Shown in pieces: positions 23,976 to 36,450 of a stretch of 57,441 nucleotides of DNA (positions are counted from its first letter, which is position 1; every line of letters begins with the position of its first letter). Source of the stretch: Hypsibius dujardini (Eukaryota; Tardigrada; Eutardigrada; Parachela; Hypsibiidae); NCBI GenBank assembly GCA_001579985.1, contig LRSR01013716.1:1-57441 (forward strand), in the 5' to 3' direction. The notes under the pieces were generated by a model, which was given only the letters and a program-made list of their open reading frames with translations, was not told the DNA's origin and searched no databases. A program made the position numbers and the translations under genes.

Positions 23976-24615
23976 TCCCGCAAAATGTTCTAAACACAAA
24001 AAATCAGAACTTTAAGGCAATGATTCTGAATATGAGAACGGTCGAACGGTTGGACGCCTGACCGGAAGTATTGACGAACCGAAATTTACCGAATTCATGA
24101 TCGAATGTTAATCAATCAAGCAATCAATGACGCCAAATGGGTGTGATGTTGGAAGTCGGATCGGAACACACTAGTCATTGATGTACCTTGGATGTTTGCT
24201 TTCGTAGTTTTCGAAACGTTACCTGTTTGATGTGTAGGAGAAATACAAAATAGCCAAGATATGCTGTGGCCCGTCGGTGTGTCGATAACAATAGCGAGCC
24301 TCTCCACTCAATAAATCAATCACTTTTCTTAGACGTTTCAATATGAGAATAAGAATGACTGTGTCCAGGTCAAACGGCTGCCTGAAAATTAGTTTAACTG
24401 GAGAGGAAATTCAGGATAGGGACTAGTCAAAAGAAACTCCTGAAATATGTATGCTTGAATTGTTGTAGGAATAATCCGAACAGCGAAATGGCGAAATTCA
24501 GAACAATTAACACCCCCAGGGACGAAGCTCCATAAGGTGCAAGAGGCGTGGTCAATATTATTATATTTCAATCAAACAATCACACAATTTTCAACGTGTA
24601 TCTTTTCGGCACTTA

Positions 24616-24742
24616 TACACGTGGCCACATTGTAGCGCTAACGGAGTCAGGCTATTTAACTCGGCTCATCTCTACAGCTATGCACTGACCGAGCTAAATT
24701 GCTTAACTCGATCAGCGCTATAATATAGTCATGCGTGCACAT
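24616..24742. mobile_element. MITE family A, copy 2
   Basis: The inverted termini TACACGTGGCCA...TGTAGCGCTAAC pair with GCGCTATAATATAG. It is diverged from copy 1 at 17167-17292 and lies in the divergent interval upstream of the Sm-F gene. Confidence 0.75.
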
Positions 24743-24995
24743 CTGTCTGAGTATGCGAAGAAATGGTTTCTGTACATTCTGCTTGATTCTTTTTTTGTGG
24801 AAGGTTCGTTTCGGCGTTTTCGTTTTCCTTTCCCATCTAACGGTTCATTTTTGTTTCATCGTCACTTGATTGTGATAGAGATTTCCCATTTTCTGGAACT
24901 AAGCCAGGTGAGTGCCTCTGATTGGCTCATATTTTTCTTACGAAAACGAGACATTGCGTTGAACAATCGGCGTCCGATTTTTTTCAGACTTCACC

Positions 24996-25265
24996 ATGGC
25001 CGCCGTCGCGACTCCCCTGAATCCGAAGCCATTTTTGAACGCACTGACCGGCAAATCCGTCATCATCAAACTGAAATGGGGCATGGAATACCGCGGCTTT
25101 CTCGTCTCCGTGGATGGATATATGAATGTGCAACTGGCCAACACCGAGGAGTTCATCGAGGGAAATTTGACGGCCAACTTGGGGGAAGTGCTAATTCGAT
25201 GCAACAATGTCCTCTACATTCGCGGGGTGGATGAGGATGGCGAGGATGGGGAGATGAAGGAATAG
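24996..25265 (+). CDS. SNRPF: Small nuclear ribonucleoprotein F (Sm protein F)
   Basis: A single coding exon encodes 89 aa. Sm motif 1 contains [18 protein letters not shown] and [11 protein letters not shown]; Sm motif 2 contains [15 protein letters not shown]. The C-terminus is acidic. Length and sequence fit SmF, one of seven proteins of the ring around U1, U2, U4 and U5 snRNA. The ATG is in a good context (CACCATGGCC). An AG just upstream (TTTTTTTCAG at 24978-24987) suggests a 5' UTR intron. Confidence 0.95.
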   Translation: MAAVATPLNPKPFLNALTGKSVIIKLKWGMEYRGFLVSVDGYMNVQLANTEEFIEGNLTANLGEVLIRCNNVLYIRGVDEDGEDGEMKE

Positions 25266-25998
25266 ACCGGCTGGGACGCCATTCACCTTCTTTCCTTTCC
25301 ATCTCGTGGAAATTCCTTGTCGCAATGTCTTATTTTATTCTGCTTGGAACTGGATCTCTTTTGGGGCAATTGGTTTCATCTGCTTTTTCCATGATGATGG
25401 ATCGGAACGTGGTTGTTTACCTGACTTGTGAAAAAAAGCACAATTTGATGGCAGAGTGCCGTACATGTACGCTATGACGTGACTGGTTGATTGCTTGATA
25501 TGACTGGTTGATTGCTTGACATGACTGGTTGATTGCTTGACCTGACTGGTTGATTGCTTGACATGACTGGTTGATTGCTTGACATGACTGGTTGATTGCT
25601 TGACCTGACTGGTTGATTGCTTGACCTGACTGGTTGATTGCTTGACATGACTGGTTGATTGCTTGACCTGTTGTAACTGGTCCACCAGAGCAACGCTAAT
25701 GCAGCAGTGATTGATTGAATGATTGTTGGTTTACACACTTAGTATTTGAATTGGTCTACGGTAAGTGGCTGAGGCACGACGATTATAAAATGCGAGCAGC
25801 GCAACTGATAAGTGTTTTCGGGCAGAAAAATCAACAACTAAACGTATTTATAAAAGAAATTACACTTAATAAACACGGTCTGATAATCACAGCAGACTGT
25901 AGTTAATCAAAACAAGGAAAAACCGGCCAGGAATACGAACCAAGTGTGAAAAATTTAAAACCTAAATTTTTCTTAACGTAAATAATAATACGTGGACG
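25266..25998. other. 3' intergenic interval between SNRPF and ATP7
   Basis: Convergent 3' regions. The only structure is a tandem array at 25478-25670. No gene is seen. Confidence 0.5.
25478..25670 (+). repeat. about nine 21-bp tandem repeats
   Basis: The unit is TGACTGGTTGATTGCTTGA plus CA/CC. As 21 is a multiple of three, the complement encodes a spurious SNQPVMS repeat. It lies about 210 bases after the Sm-F stop. Confidence 0.9.
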
Positions 25999-28900
25999 TT
26001 AAGCAATCGTCACGGCGCGGTAATCTTTCTCCATATGGGATCGATTACGGCGTGCCATATCACGCAGTCGTCTGGCCAAAGAGTCATCACCCTCGAACTC
26101 GATGACACCATCGCTGATCGGTGACATGGAGCCTGAACGCAGGTCTGAATCGGCGTCCGGATCAATACGCGAGTCCAAACTGTTCAGATACTCCGAAGTC
26201 TCCAAATCTCTTCTCGTGGGCTTGCGAAACGTTTTGAGCATCAACGAGGAAGTGACAACAGAGACCGAAGAAAGCGCCATGGCGGCAGCTCCCATCCAGG
26301 GATCTATGGCCAATCCTAATGGTCGAAGGGCACCTGCAGCAGAAATTAGGCTTTTTAAAACCTGGAAGCTTGACGAAAAAACGGAATAGAGCCCAAGCAT
26401 CATCTCATACGAATGCTTTACATACCGGCAGCAATCGGAATCCCAATCAAATTGTAGATAATGGCGAACATGAAATTAATTCGGATTCGACGGACTGTTT
26501 TCTTGGAGAGTAACAGAGCTGCTACCACGTCAATGAGATCATTCTGCAAAGAGCCAACAATAGAGTCAAAGTCAAGACCCGTCCTGTTTGGAAGATCGTC
26601 TTCCGCTGTACCGAAGGGAGCACATTAGCACTTACACTTATTAAAACGATCTGTGCCGCTTCGACGGCCACATCAGTGCCTGACCCGATGGCAATCCCAA
26701 CGTCTGCCTGTGCGAGCGCCGGCGTGTCATTGATGCCATCTCCGACCATCGCTACCTTTCTGTCCTTCCGCTGAAGTCGTTTAATCTTCTCAGCCTTTTG
26801 AGACGGCAGTACTTCCGCTTGAATTCGGTTTTTCTTGATTCCAACCTATTCAAATCCAAATTCTCAATTAAATTCTGCAACTGTCTACGGAAGGTCACCT
26901 CACCTCCGCCGCGATTGCCTCGGCGGTCCTTCTGTTATCGCCAGTCAACATGAACACATCAAGGCCCATTTTCTGCAGGGTGTATACGGCAAGCCGAGCT
27001 TCTGGCTTTACCGCGTCAGCAACCGCCAACATTCCCGTAACAACACCTGTAACGAACCTATCTATCACACCTACAATCACTAGAGTTGTAGTCTTTGAAT
27101 TGCTGATGATCGTACCGTCAATCGCAACCAAAACTGCCGTGTGGCCTTTCCGTTCCTGCTCCATCATCTTCTGGTCGACATCTTCACTCACGTCCATCCC
27201 GTTTTGGCGCATCCAATCACGGTTACCGACCAACACGGTGTACACCTGCGGTGCCTGGGCCGGACTGTCGACGGGTGATGGTCCCCGGCTTCTATTCTCC
27301 AGCAACGGCAGCCTCTCCACAACGACGCCCGACAGAGTCATATCCGGTGAAGCAATGCTGATTTTCAGCCGGTCCTTTTCTTCGTACCGGTCGATGAGAG
27401 GCTCGATGCCGGACACTTTACAAGTCAGTCCATAGCCGACGGCAGCGATGAACTCCGAACACGTAGCGAAAGTCTCAATCTCCAGTGTCTGTTTGAGCGG
27501 GAAAAAAGGAGTGAACAACTTAAGATTTCGCTTCAACTCATAAGCAAATGCCAATCACGACATATTCTACGTACATCCTTGACGAAGCTTGTAATGGCCA
27601 CCGCAATGGGATGTTCACTGCTGCCTTCAGCGGTCCCCACCAACGCCAGCAGCTTTCCAATAGAGCATAACGAGTGGTCGACGAATAGGCAGACTTTGGT
27701 CATTTGTGGCTTCCCCTTAGTTAAAGTGCCAGTTTTGTCGAATACTATGGTCTTTATCTGAAAGAGGAATAAGAATTAGGCGACAGTCGATCCAGACCAG
27801 TGCTGCGGTTCATGTGCGAGGTGCAGACAGCCGCACATACCGTCTCCACGATTTCCAACGGTTCGCCTCCCTTAATCAAGATGCCGTTCAGCGCACCGAT
27901 TCCCGTTCCCACCATGACGGCTGTGGGCGTGGCAAGACCAAGGGCACAAGGGCAGGCAATGGCTAAAACACTGAGAGCACACCGGAATGCAAATTCGAAG
28001 ATCTTTTCATCCATGCTCTCCATCAGTGTACCGCTGGGATGTTTCGTGTGTGGGTCCTCATTCTACACCACAACAAGAAGACAATTAGTGACAATAAGGG
28101 CGATGAATAAGAGAACCTGTCATCAGAACCTACCGTGGATGTATTATGCACACCCATCATAGCGGCATGAATTCGGTCGGCCTGTGTCATCGGATGGTGT
28201 GTGACGACCGGGCTCTTCGTCCCCATGAAGGTACCGTGATCGGCCATCATGGAGTCGTCGATGGCTTTCGGATTCACGTAGCCAACGATGATCCATGCAA
28301 TCACCTGTAATGCACGCCGACATATAAATAACTTCCGATTACGCTCCACCGGAACTAATGCCCTTTCCCCTCTCACCGTAATCATCGACACACTGATGAT
28401 CATCGGCACGAAGTATCCGGCTATCTTGTCGGCATACTTCTGAATAGGTGCCTTATTAGTCTGTGCCTCCTCCACCAGCCGCGCAATCTGCGCCAGTGCG
28501 GTGTCTTGCCCGACATGCGTCGCCCGCAGTATGAGAACGCCAGTTTGATTTATCGATCCGCCAATTACAACATCTCCTGAAAATAGAGAAGAAAAAAATC
28601 CCAATATGTATTTCCCCAATGGTTAGGTGACTTCCATTATCTGCCTAATATAGCCGTCCGTCGGCCTGCCTGATTCCCTGACTGCCTTTTAGTAGACAGA
28701 GTTAATCTGATGCAAAACATTCAAATGCTTACCAGGATGCTTCGGCACCGGCATGGCCTCTCCCGTAATGAGAGCTTCGTCGACACTGCTCAGTCCGCTG
28801 ACGACAATCCCGTCCACCGGTATCTTCGCCCCAGGAAGTACTTTCAGGACATCGCTCCGCTGAACCATTTCAATTTCGATAGACTGTTCCGAAGTGATGA

Positions 28901-30637
28901 GGCCGTTCTTGTCCATTTCACAAAGAATCGCTTCGACTGCCTGGTACGAGCGCAGTTTGGCCAGAGCCTCCGATGTTTTGCTCTAAAGTAAGCCGGCAGT
29001 TTTTAAAGCGACCAAAGACGCGGCTAAAAACACGTCCGAGGGAAACGTACCTTAGCCTTGTGTTCCAGCCAGCGTCCAAGCGATATGAACATCAACAGCA
29101 TCGGCGGCGTGTCGAAGAAGACCATGGGACTTTTCAGCCTCAGTGACATGGCTATGATCACCATGGCCAGAGAGTATGCGTAGGAAATGCTCGTCGCGAG
29201 AGCAATCAGGACGTCCATGTTGGCGGCGCGGTGCTTCAGCGCTTTGTAGGCTTGTATGAAAAACAAACGACCACCAAAAATCTGGAACGGACAATATGTG
29301 AAGTTAAATTTGGACAGGATTTTCCACACGAAAAGTGAGGAATAACTTCCGCTGAGCTCACGCACCAGAACGGGGGTACTGGTTAGGAAGAGGAGAAGAT
29401 TCTCCAATGAAAGACCAGGTATCAAGTCTTCGTCGTGGATTTTACGGGAGTGCCGCGACATGAAGACCATCATGATGGTCATGCAGGGTACACCGAAAAT
29501 CAGGGACCACAGGAAGGAATGGAGCCATTTTCGGATGGCTTCACGGTGCTCCTTCTGATGGTCGAAATTCACTTTGGACGGCAGGGTAACTTCAAATCCC
29601 AAATCCTACAGGGAAAAAATCCGTTTAAATGAACAAGCAGTGTGTGTGTCCGTTATAATTTCAATAAGAGAACAACTGCAGTCGAACCTCAATAGCCTCT
29701 TTGATTTTTCGGATATTGGTTTTGTTCGGGTCGAACTTGAAATGACCTTTGCTGAGAGACAGCGCAACCGAGACCGACAATAATCCAGGTAATTCCGCAA
29801 CCGCCGACTCGATTGTGTGAACGCAGGAGGAGCATGTCATGCCTGAGATCTAAATACGACAACAAATTTTAACACCGATATCACACAACAGCAAAGAAAC
29901 ACAAATGCTAACAGTGCATACCATGAGATCAGCAGATTCTTCCGTCCGTTCCATGCTATACGTCTGATGCTCACCGATAACGGAAGCGTCAAATCCCATG
30001 TCCTGTTAGCGAAAAACATTTCTGTGTAAGAATAAACCGGAACGGCTAGGCAGTAAATCGGACAGACAGGTGACAGCACAGACAGATAATACAGACAGAC
30101 AAACAGACAAACTGATAGGCAGGCAGATAGACAGACATCCAGCCAGTCAGACAGACAGACAGATAGGCAGAGGCAGACAGAGACAGACAGACAGCCAGAC
30201 AGGCAGGCAGGCAGGCAGACGCTCCGATAGGCCGACAGACAAACAGACAGACAAAAGATCCAAGCAGATTGGTAATAGACAATTTATAAACTAGCACACC
30301 GAGATACGAAGGCACACAGAGTCCATTTTCGTACTTCGACTTCTTCAGCAATCTTCTCAGGCGTTATCAGCTTCGGGTTAAAGACAAAGCGACCTCGCCC
30401 GGTCGTCAATGTCACGGATGCATTGTATATTCCCTCAACCTTCTTCATACCACCTTCGATGGAGTTGACACACGAGGCACAAGTCATGCCACCAATCTGA
30501 AGCAGAAATATTATTTAGAAAATACATCTGACGTAGTATCCTTATCGAGAAGCTCCAGCCACAGTACATACGGCGATATCCAGCTCTTTCCGATCCGAGC
30601 CGTCGGCCTGCCGAGTGAAATTCTCCATTTCAATCAT
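25999..30637 (-). CDS. ATP7: Copper-transporting P1B-type ATPase (ATP7A/ATP7B family)
   Basis: Fifteen exons keep frame and give 1071 aa: 30637-30572, 30496-30335, 30002-29922, 29849-29688, 29605-29366, 29281-29051, 28982-28733, 28576-28377, 28304-28134, 28062-27841, 27757-27575, 27488-26904, 26845-26636, 26543-26426, 26333-25999. Two metal-binding domains carry GMTCASC (aa ~25-31) and GMTCSSC (~106-112). Then come TGEAMPV in the actuator, CPC in the copper-binding membrane helix (~558-560), DKTGT with the phosphorylated Asp at ~602, SEHP (~642) in the nucleotide domain, and GDGINDTPA (~886). This pump loads copper into the trans-Golgi and exports it. Human ATP7A/B have six N-terminal metal-binding domains; only two are here. 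The acidic, Ser-rich tail has no obvious dileucine signal. Confidence 0.95.
30060..30290 (+). repeat. ACAG array in ATP7 intron 2
   Basis: An impure ACAG/GCAG run lies in the intron between exons 30496-30335 and 30002-29922. Confidence 0.95.
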
Positions 30638-32093
30638 CTTGGCTGACCAGATTTTTGAGATCTGAAGTGGATGCCAAGTGGTCCTTCAGCCCAGGACGGC
30701 GACGACGACTGATTGAGTATGCAGAAAAGTGCTACACTCAGAAGCAAAAGTCGAAGGGCACAGTGACATGCAGTCGGGAGAGAATGACGTCATGTGTAGA
30801 CGGATATCGGCAGCGGATAAGTGAATCTGGCGTATCATTCACTGCGTGGTGGAACAAATGTCCCTCTCATTTCTCTACAAAAACAGAAATCAATTATGTG
30901 ATGTAAAGCAAACTTCAAATAAAAGGATCCAGAATCACTCAAACAGATCGAAAATCAACTGATCAAATACCCTGAGAGTACAACAATGTTCAACGCTATT
31001 CGCTCGTTCAATGATTCAATCAATCAATCAAGCGATAACACATATTCTTAGCAAGCTCTGCACGGACCCAATGGCTATGCCCAAGACAATGCTATCCAAG
31101 CACAGCGCTTGACTAGCGATCTGAGGCAGATTCCCGTACTTCAGATATCGAAAAACCCATACAATGAGATGAAAGTGGTGAGAATCTTGAAAACCCTTTG
31201 GACGAAGTTAGAATATAACTATTTGTGAGTTACGCTTTTCGTACAACCAGTCAACCAATCAATTAAGGGAAATCTACGCGATCCTTTTGCGAGTAGTTAA
31301 TCAGAATATACTCCAGCATCAGTGAAAGGATTGTCTCAGTCTTTTTGAACAAAAATGGCTGAACTCACCGTGTACGAATTAAACTGTGCTGCAGATGAAC
31401 GGGCGCATTCACGAGATAAAATCTGATCGCGAACCACAACGTGGGCAGACGATTTTCAGAAGGCGATAATAACTCTGAACGGTTGTCACCACACGCACCG
31501 CAAGACCTTCGTCGTTTTTTAAAATCGAAACAGGCTTTCTGATGTAGAAATGAGAACGCAGAAAAAAAGAGCAAATCACGTAACGACGGTAAATGGTGCC
31601 AGGTCGCGACTACGGACGGAGAAAGAAAGCAGCTGACGGTGACTCACAAAATCAATAATAGTGAATTTGCTTTAAAAATTGATCCACGCGGCGTTCCATT
31701 GAACGCCGCAACAAGCACTCAGTGGCGAGCACAGTAAAATTGCTGCCCACTGTACGCGTACTCTCTCACATATTCCCGAACAATTGGTCACTTCACTTTT
31801 AATAATAATTCTTCAAATACAGGTACTCAGTATGATCATATGACCTATAACTCATCTGGTGGATCAGCCGCTTTCTTTCCTTCGACCTCACCGGCGACCC
31901 GCCACTTCGTCCCAGGTTCACTTTCCGTGCCGCTGTCCGACCGGTCATGATGTGCGAGCCATGGCGGTTTTCAGACCCCTGATCACTTATAATGCAAATT
32001 AGTTGAATGCAAATCCGTTTCCGTTCGGACTACATCTCACCCATCCCTCATGACCCTACGCAAAATTCATCACACGTCTCCAGTCTTACAGGT

Positions 32094-32138
<45 letters not shown>

Positions 32139-32633
32139 ACATTCCAAACAAGAAACACATACACACAACATACTCCCTTTTCACACACTTTAGGGTGCGT
32201 CTCAAATCTGTGTCCAAACCCGTAACGTAGCCGTAACCCTGTCTTACAAGGGAATTCCACCACTCTTGAAGGTGAAATCTTGCACATCTGTTAATTTTGT
32301 AGTGTGTGTTTACATTATGTGATGCTGTTTCCATCGAGAAAAAATAAAAACGTGTAGAAACAATTTTCTAAAAATAAAAACCTATTACGTGGTGGTACAT
32401 AGATGGTGCTGCCAATGTTACCGTATACCGCGTCAGTTGATTGCTACATTGCATATACATTCCACACATGGGTGTGATGTAGCCATGGTTACCTCAAACA
32501 GTGCATAACAAACGCCACAATTTGTTAAGAGAAAAAGCGTTGACGAAACTTTAATCTTTTTCACAATGCCTGGCCATCCTGCACGTATGAGTTTACATAT
32601 GCTCGGTGATTGGGGTCATTTCGCAGCCCTCTC
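30638..32633. other. divergent intergenic region, ATP7 / ATP6AP1-like
   Basis: I find no coding exon or transposon here. A short palindrome with GGCGTTCCATTGAACGCC lies near 31690 and an ACAG array at 32092-32140. Promoters of both flanking genes should lie in this 2 kb. Confidence 0.5.
32092..32140 (+). repeat. ACAG array
   Basis: About eleven uninterrupted ACAG units lie in the intergenic region. The preceding bases GTCTCCAGTCTTACAGGTAC recur next to the arrays near 41490-41510. Confidence 0.95.
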
Positions 32634-34523
32634 ATGTTCCCATTTGTCTTCCCGGGATTCGTCACACTTACTGTTGTGTTGTCCTCCATTGCATATGCCA
32701 TCAAAATTCAGGTATGAGGTAAGGGCACTGGAATGGGCCACTTGCTTTTCCCGTACCCTGGAATGGGCCACTTGCTTCTCCCGTACCCTGGAATGGGCCA
32801 CTTGTTTTTCCCGTACCCTGGAATGGGCCACCTGTTTTTCCCGTACCCTGGAATGGGCCACCCTGGAATCACAACTTCCACACAGGTTTTGGTTATCACT
32901 AAGGCTCTAAGCGACAGGGAATAATTGATAATCCGGTGGAACGCGTATCAGATATGAAAAACAATTGTGGGAACATGTTTAAAAAAGAGAAATAAAAAGC
33001 TCCATTGGACGATTGGAGAAAGTCCACTGTAGAGGTCGCTGACTACGCAGTGAATTACCTGTTTTTGATTAATTTGCGAGAGAGCGTCCCCTGCCGCCCG
33101 GTGGCACATTCCAGGGTACGGGAAAGTCAAGTGGCCCATTCCAGTGCCATTACCTCATACTGTTGTTTGAATATGCATGTATTGTGCTGAGTGCCAATGC
33201 TCTGAATAGGGTTTACTTGACCGTGTTTAAATTACTAATCAGAGCTGTGTTCTTTCGACAGACAATCAGCGAAGCGACGCAGGAGCGCCCTCTCCGACTG
33301 AAACGCGATGCGACAACGGGTAGTGCCGTCGTTGGCGACGGAATATTCGGCAATCAGACGCTAATACTCAGTTCGAGGTGCGTCCGTCTGGAGACAAACT
33401 CGATTGGGTTCTCCGCACGGCAATTCACCCAAGCCGCCGGAGCTATGAGTCTCAATCCGTTTACCGCGTCCAACGGCACTACCATGGTCGTGACCGGGAG
33501 CTGCGTCAACTCCACCCCCGCTGAGTGAGCACATTTAAATGCGTAATGACAATTGATTATCGGAAATGAAGGGTGAAGTTAAGAATATGAGGCAGAGACG
33601 TGGCTCTGGTCTATTGCAGTCTGACGGTGGTCTTTTCCAATCTCGCCGCGGTGACCAACACAAGTTCTGCTAGTTTTAGGTACGATTACCGTAATCCCCC
33701 GATCTCAAGGGACACTTTTTTGCCCTACTAGTTAATTTGATCCACCCCGGATCTTATCTATTCATCACCGTTTGCTATTGTTCACCTACAATCAATCAAT
33801 CAACTGATTCAATGTGTGCGTCAAGAAATTCCGCTTAATCAATCAATCAATCGCTGCCGAGTTGCTTTTAAATTTCAACCAATCACGACACAGTGAATCC
33901 GATTGAACGGTCAACCGATGACTGGAGGGGGTGGGGCTTAACTGTCAACGGTACTGTAGATTGACACACCCAAGTGGTCATTGCTCCATTTATCGTTCCT
34001 TCATCTCGCTATAGTTTCCACTTCACCCAAGATGCCATTAGTTGGTACTTATCCAGCGTGTTCGCCAGCATTTCCTTCGCGGACGCCCTCACGAAGGAGC
34101 ATGTGGTCTTGACCGACCGGCCGATTAGCGCCGGCATTCACGCCACCTTGGATACGGCTTACTACTGCAACAATCAGCATCCCCTCGCCACATTCTGGAA
34201 TGCTTATCCAACCGCCAACAATTTGCAACTCTCACTCATCTTCGAGAGTTTGATCGTATGATTTAATATTCGCTCAATCCTGATTTTCGATAAAATCAAT
34301 TCCCTTTACCAGATACACGAAAGTTACTTTACAGGTTCAACCGTTTATGGCCAGTCCTGCTGCTGGTTACACAGCCAACGAGGGTTGCGAGTATGCATTC
34401 GGCATTGGGATTTGGATGGCGATTATTTGTGGTCTGATTATGGCGGCAATTCTCGGCTTCGGTGTAGCGATGCTGGCCAACGTTCAGGCGCCGCTGAGAC
34501 TGGACGACCCCAAACTCGATTAA
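32634..34523 (+). CDS. Short ATP6AP1/Ac45-like V-ATPase accessory subunit
   Basis: Five exons (32634-32711, 33262-33524, 33620-33679, 34015-34255, 34335-34523) encode 276 aa. Exon 1 is a textbook signal peptide (MFPFVFPGFVTLTVVLSSIA). A dibasic RLKR follows at aa 38-41, then a lumenal domain with several N-glycosylation sites and four or more Cys, a transmembrane segment at ~236-262 (IGIWMAIICGLIMAAILGFG), and a short cytosolic tail ending DDPKLD. This matches the C-terminal, furin-released core of ATP6AP1 (Ac45), which sits in the V-ATPase Vo sector and aids assembly and targeting. The usual ~200-residue N-terminal domain is missing. Exon 1 was chosen because its phase and signal peptide fit; intron 1 ends with TACTAATC and CTTTCGACAG. 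Confidence 0.7.
32713..33159. mobile_element. MITE family J, copy 1, filling intron 1 of the ATP6AP1-like gene
   Basis: The inverted termini are TGAGGTAA(G/T)GGCACTGGAA, flanked by TA. The left end begins two bases after the intron's GT. A second copy, reverse oriented, is at 43545-43847. This copy has amplified a 30-bp terminal unit into a tandem array. Confidence 0.85.
32728..32861 (+). repeat. four 30-bp tandem repeats within element J
   Basis: The unit is CTGGAATGGGCCACTTGCTT plus TTCCCGTACC. It is made of terminal sequence of the host MITE, so expansion happened inside the element. Confidence 0.9.
33687..33957. mobile_element. MITE family B, copy 2 (3' truncated) in intron 3
   Basis: It begins TACCGTAATCCCCCGATCTC, seven bases after the donor of intron 3 of the ATP6AP1-like gene. 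It runs to GGGGCTTAACTGTCAACGGTA, where the right terminus has lost the CTTGAGATCGGG part. Confidence 0.85.
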
Positions 34524-34640
34524 GTTTCTGTCCGTGCCGACTGAATGAACAAGTACGCAATCGCTTGACCAGTCGAGTCTTGCAGTTTTTACAGCGCTTC
34601 TCTTTGAAGAAGGTTTTTTTTGTTTTTGGATATGCTGAAA

Positions 34641-34740
34641 TACTGTAATGCCGCGTGGAAGTGGTGGGAGCGGCCTTCGCTTCAAAACGAACATTCAAAA
34701 CGAAAGCCGCTCCCACCACTTCCACGCGGCATTACAGTAC
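34641..34740. mobile_element. short foldback element D
   Basis: Two near-perfect 44-base arms start TACTGTAATGCCGCGTGGAA around a small loop. The termini resemble family C (TACTGTACTGCCGCG). It abuts the family B copy that starts at 34743. Confidence 0.9.
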
Positions 34741-34742
34741 AT

Positions 34743-35026
34743 TACCGTAATCCTCCCGATCTCAAGGGACACTTTTTTGCCCTACCAGTTAATTTGATCC
34801 ACCCCGGATCTTATCTGTTCATCACCGTTTGCTATTGTTTACCTACAATCAATCAATCAACTGATCCAATGTGTCCGTCAAGAAATCCTGCTTAATCAAT
34901 CAATCAATCGCTGCCAAGTTGCGCTTAAATTTCAACCAATCACGACACAGTGAATCCGACTGAACAGTCAACTGATGACTGGAGGGGGTGGGGCTTAACT
35001 GTCCCGTGAGATCGGGGAATACGGTA
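34743..35026. mobile_element. MITE family B, copy 3
   Basis: TACCGTAATCCTCCCGATCT at the left and ATCGGGGAATACGGTA at the right. The interior is closely similar to the copies at 33687 and 43103, with CAATCAATCAATCAACTGAT. Confidence 0.9.
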
Positions 35027-35202
35027 AACAAATTATTGTGGTTTCAGTGATAGAGACTGCATCTGCAGCATGAATTCCTTTTTATGGGACGCTCAAGAGG
35101 TCCCGCAAATGGTGACTAGATTTAGACTGAGCCACGTTGCCGACACTCACCACCGACATTTCGCTCCACTACAGTATATACAAATGCGTGGTACCGATTT
35201 GT

Positions 35203-35633
35203 AGGGCGCCATCCACATATTACGTAATCAAGGAAGGGTCGGTGGGTAGTCTGTACTTGTGATTACTTTTGATGACAAACAGGAGGGTCCTTTCGTGAGG
35301 TGATTACTGTTGATTACGTAGGGCAAAGGGTGGGTGATCAACACTGAATAGAAAAAATTTGAGTGTCCATTTGAAGAAAAAAAACAACAAACAGGCATTC
35401 ACTCTTTGTTTTTCAATAAACCGTCAATTTTCTCCCTTCCTGAGCGCGGATGGGATTTCGCTTGATCTAAATATTTCGTTTATATGGAAGGTGGTCGGTT
35501 CATTGATTACGTTGGGTTCATTGATTACGTTGTGTTTACGAAACGTAGGGTGTTCGTTTTACATTTGATGACAGGGGTGGACTAGTAAAATTTCGCGGAT
35601 TTTTGACTGCGTAATATGTGGATGGCGCCTAGG
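35203..35633. mobile_element. MITE family K with GGCGCCATCC termini
   Basis: The inverted termini read GGCGCCATCCACATATTACG, about 430 bases apart, flanked by TAG. The interior repeats TTGATTACGT. No transposase is encoded. Confidence 0.8.
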
Positions 35634-36450
35634 GTATACGGTCCGTAAATGTTTTCGATCAGAGTGGATGACGTCGACTCAGCATGAACTATAAAGGGAA
35701 TGAGATTTGTTGAAAGAAGGTCCGCTGTGCATGTTGAAATATGCACGGTGAAGGCCTATAACTAAAGGTCAGAATGGTTCCCCATACCAAAAATACGAAG
35801 CACGCGGAACACCGTTCCAAAACTATTATTGCGAGTTGCGAGTCCACTGCAACTCAGCGTATGCAGAAGCGAAATCAAGATACCAGGGCGAAGTCGAACA
35901 AGGCTCGTCAATCAACAATCCACCAAAAGTGGAGGCAGATGGCTTAGATCAAGCAATCAATCTATTGTACCCACCAGTAAATGCACTGGGACCGTTCCAA
36001 GTTTGAAATGTCACCTAAAAATAAATTCGCTTGTCTATGGCGGTGAAATAATTGTGTATATTCATCACTTAAACAGGGCTTAATGAAAGAAACATGTCCA
36101 AGTGATTCTGAATTCGGCACTTGAATAACTCCCCAAGTGAGGGTTCTTTCAGCTGCACGTAAAGGTCAGCATCACATTCATGTGATTCGATGCTGATGTT
36201 TTGTGAACTCCAGGTCCTATTTTGTTCCTCTCTTGTCGATAGTGCTAGGATGGATGACTCGATCTCATTGACCCACCGATGCCAATGGGTCTCACTGTTC
36301 GAGTTCGAGTCCATCGTATCTTTGGAGTCCATTCGCACAACAACACTTCCCGCATTCCGGTTTGGAAGAGTTTACTGGTGGCCCAAAAGAACACCTACAA
36401 CAACAACAACAACAACAACGATCTTTAGCGTTAATAAATTATCATTACTG

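Noticed and set aside
32566-32711. Alternative start at 32566 for the ATP6AP1-like gene
   Set aside because: That frame ends in phase 2 and does not join exon 2, whereas the ATG at 32634 gives a signal peptide in the right phase.
36069-36338. 89-codon minus-strand open frame between transposons
   Set aside because: Nothing recognisable, and no upstream exon or signal peptide; kept only as a remark in the region note.
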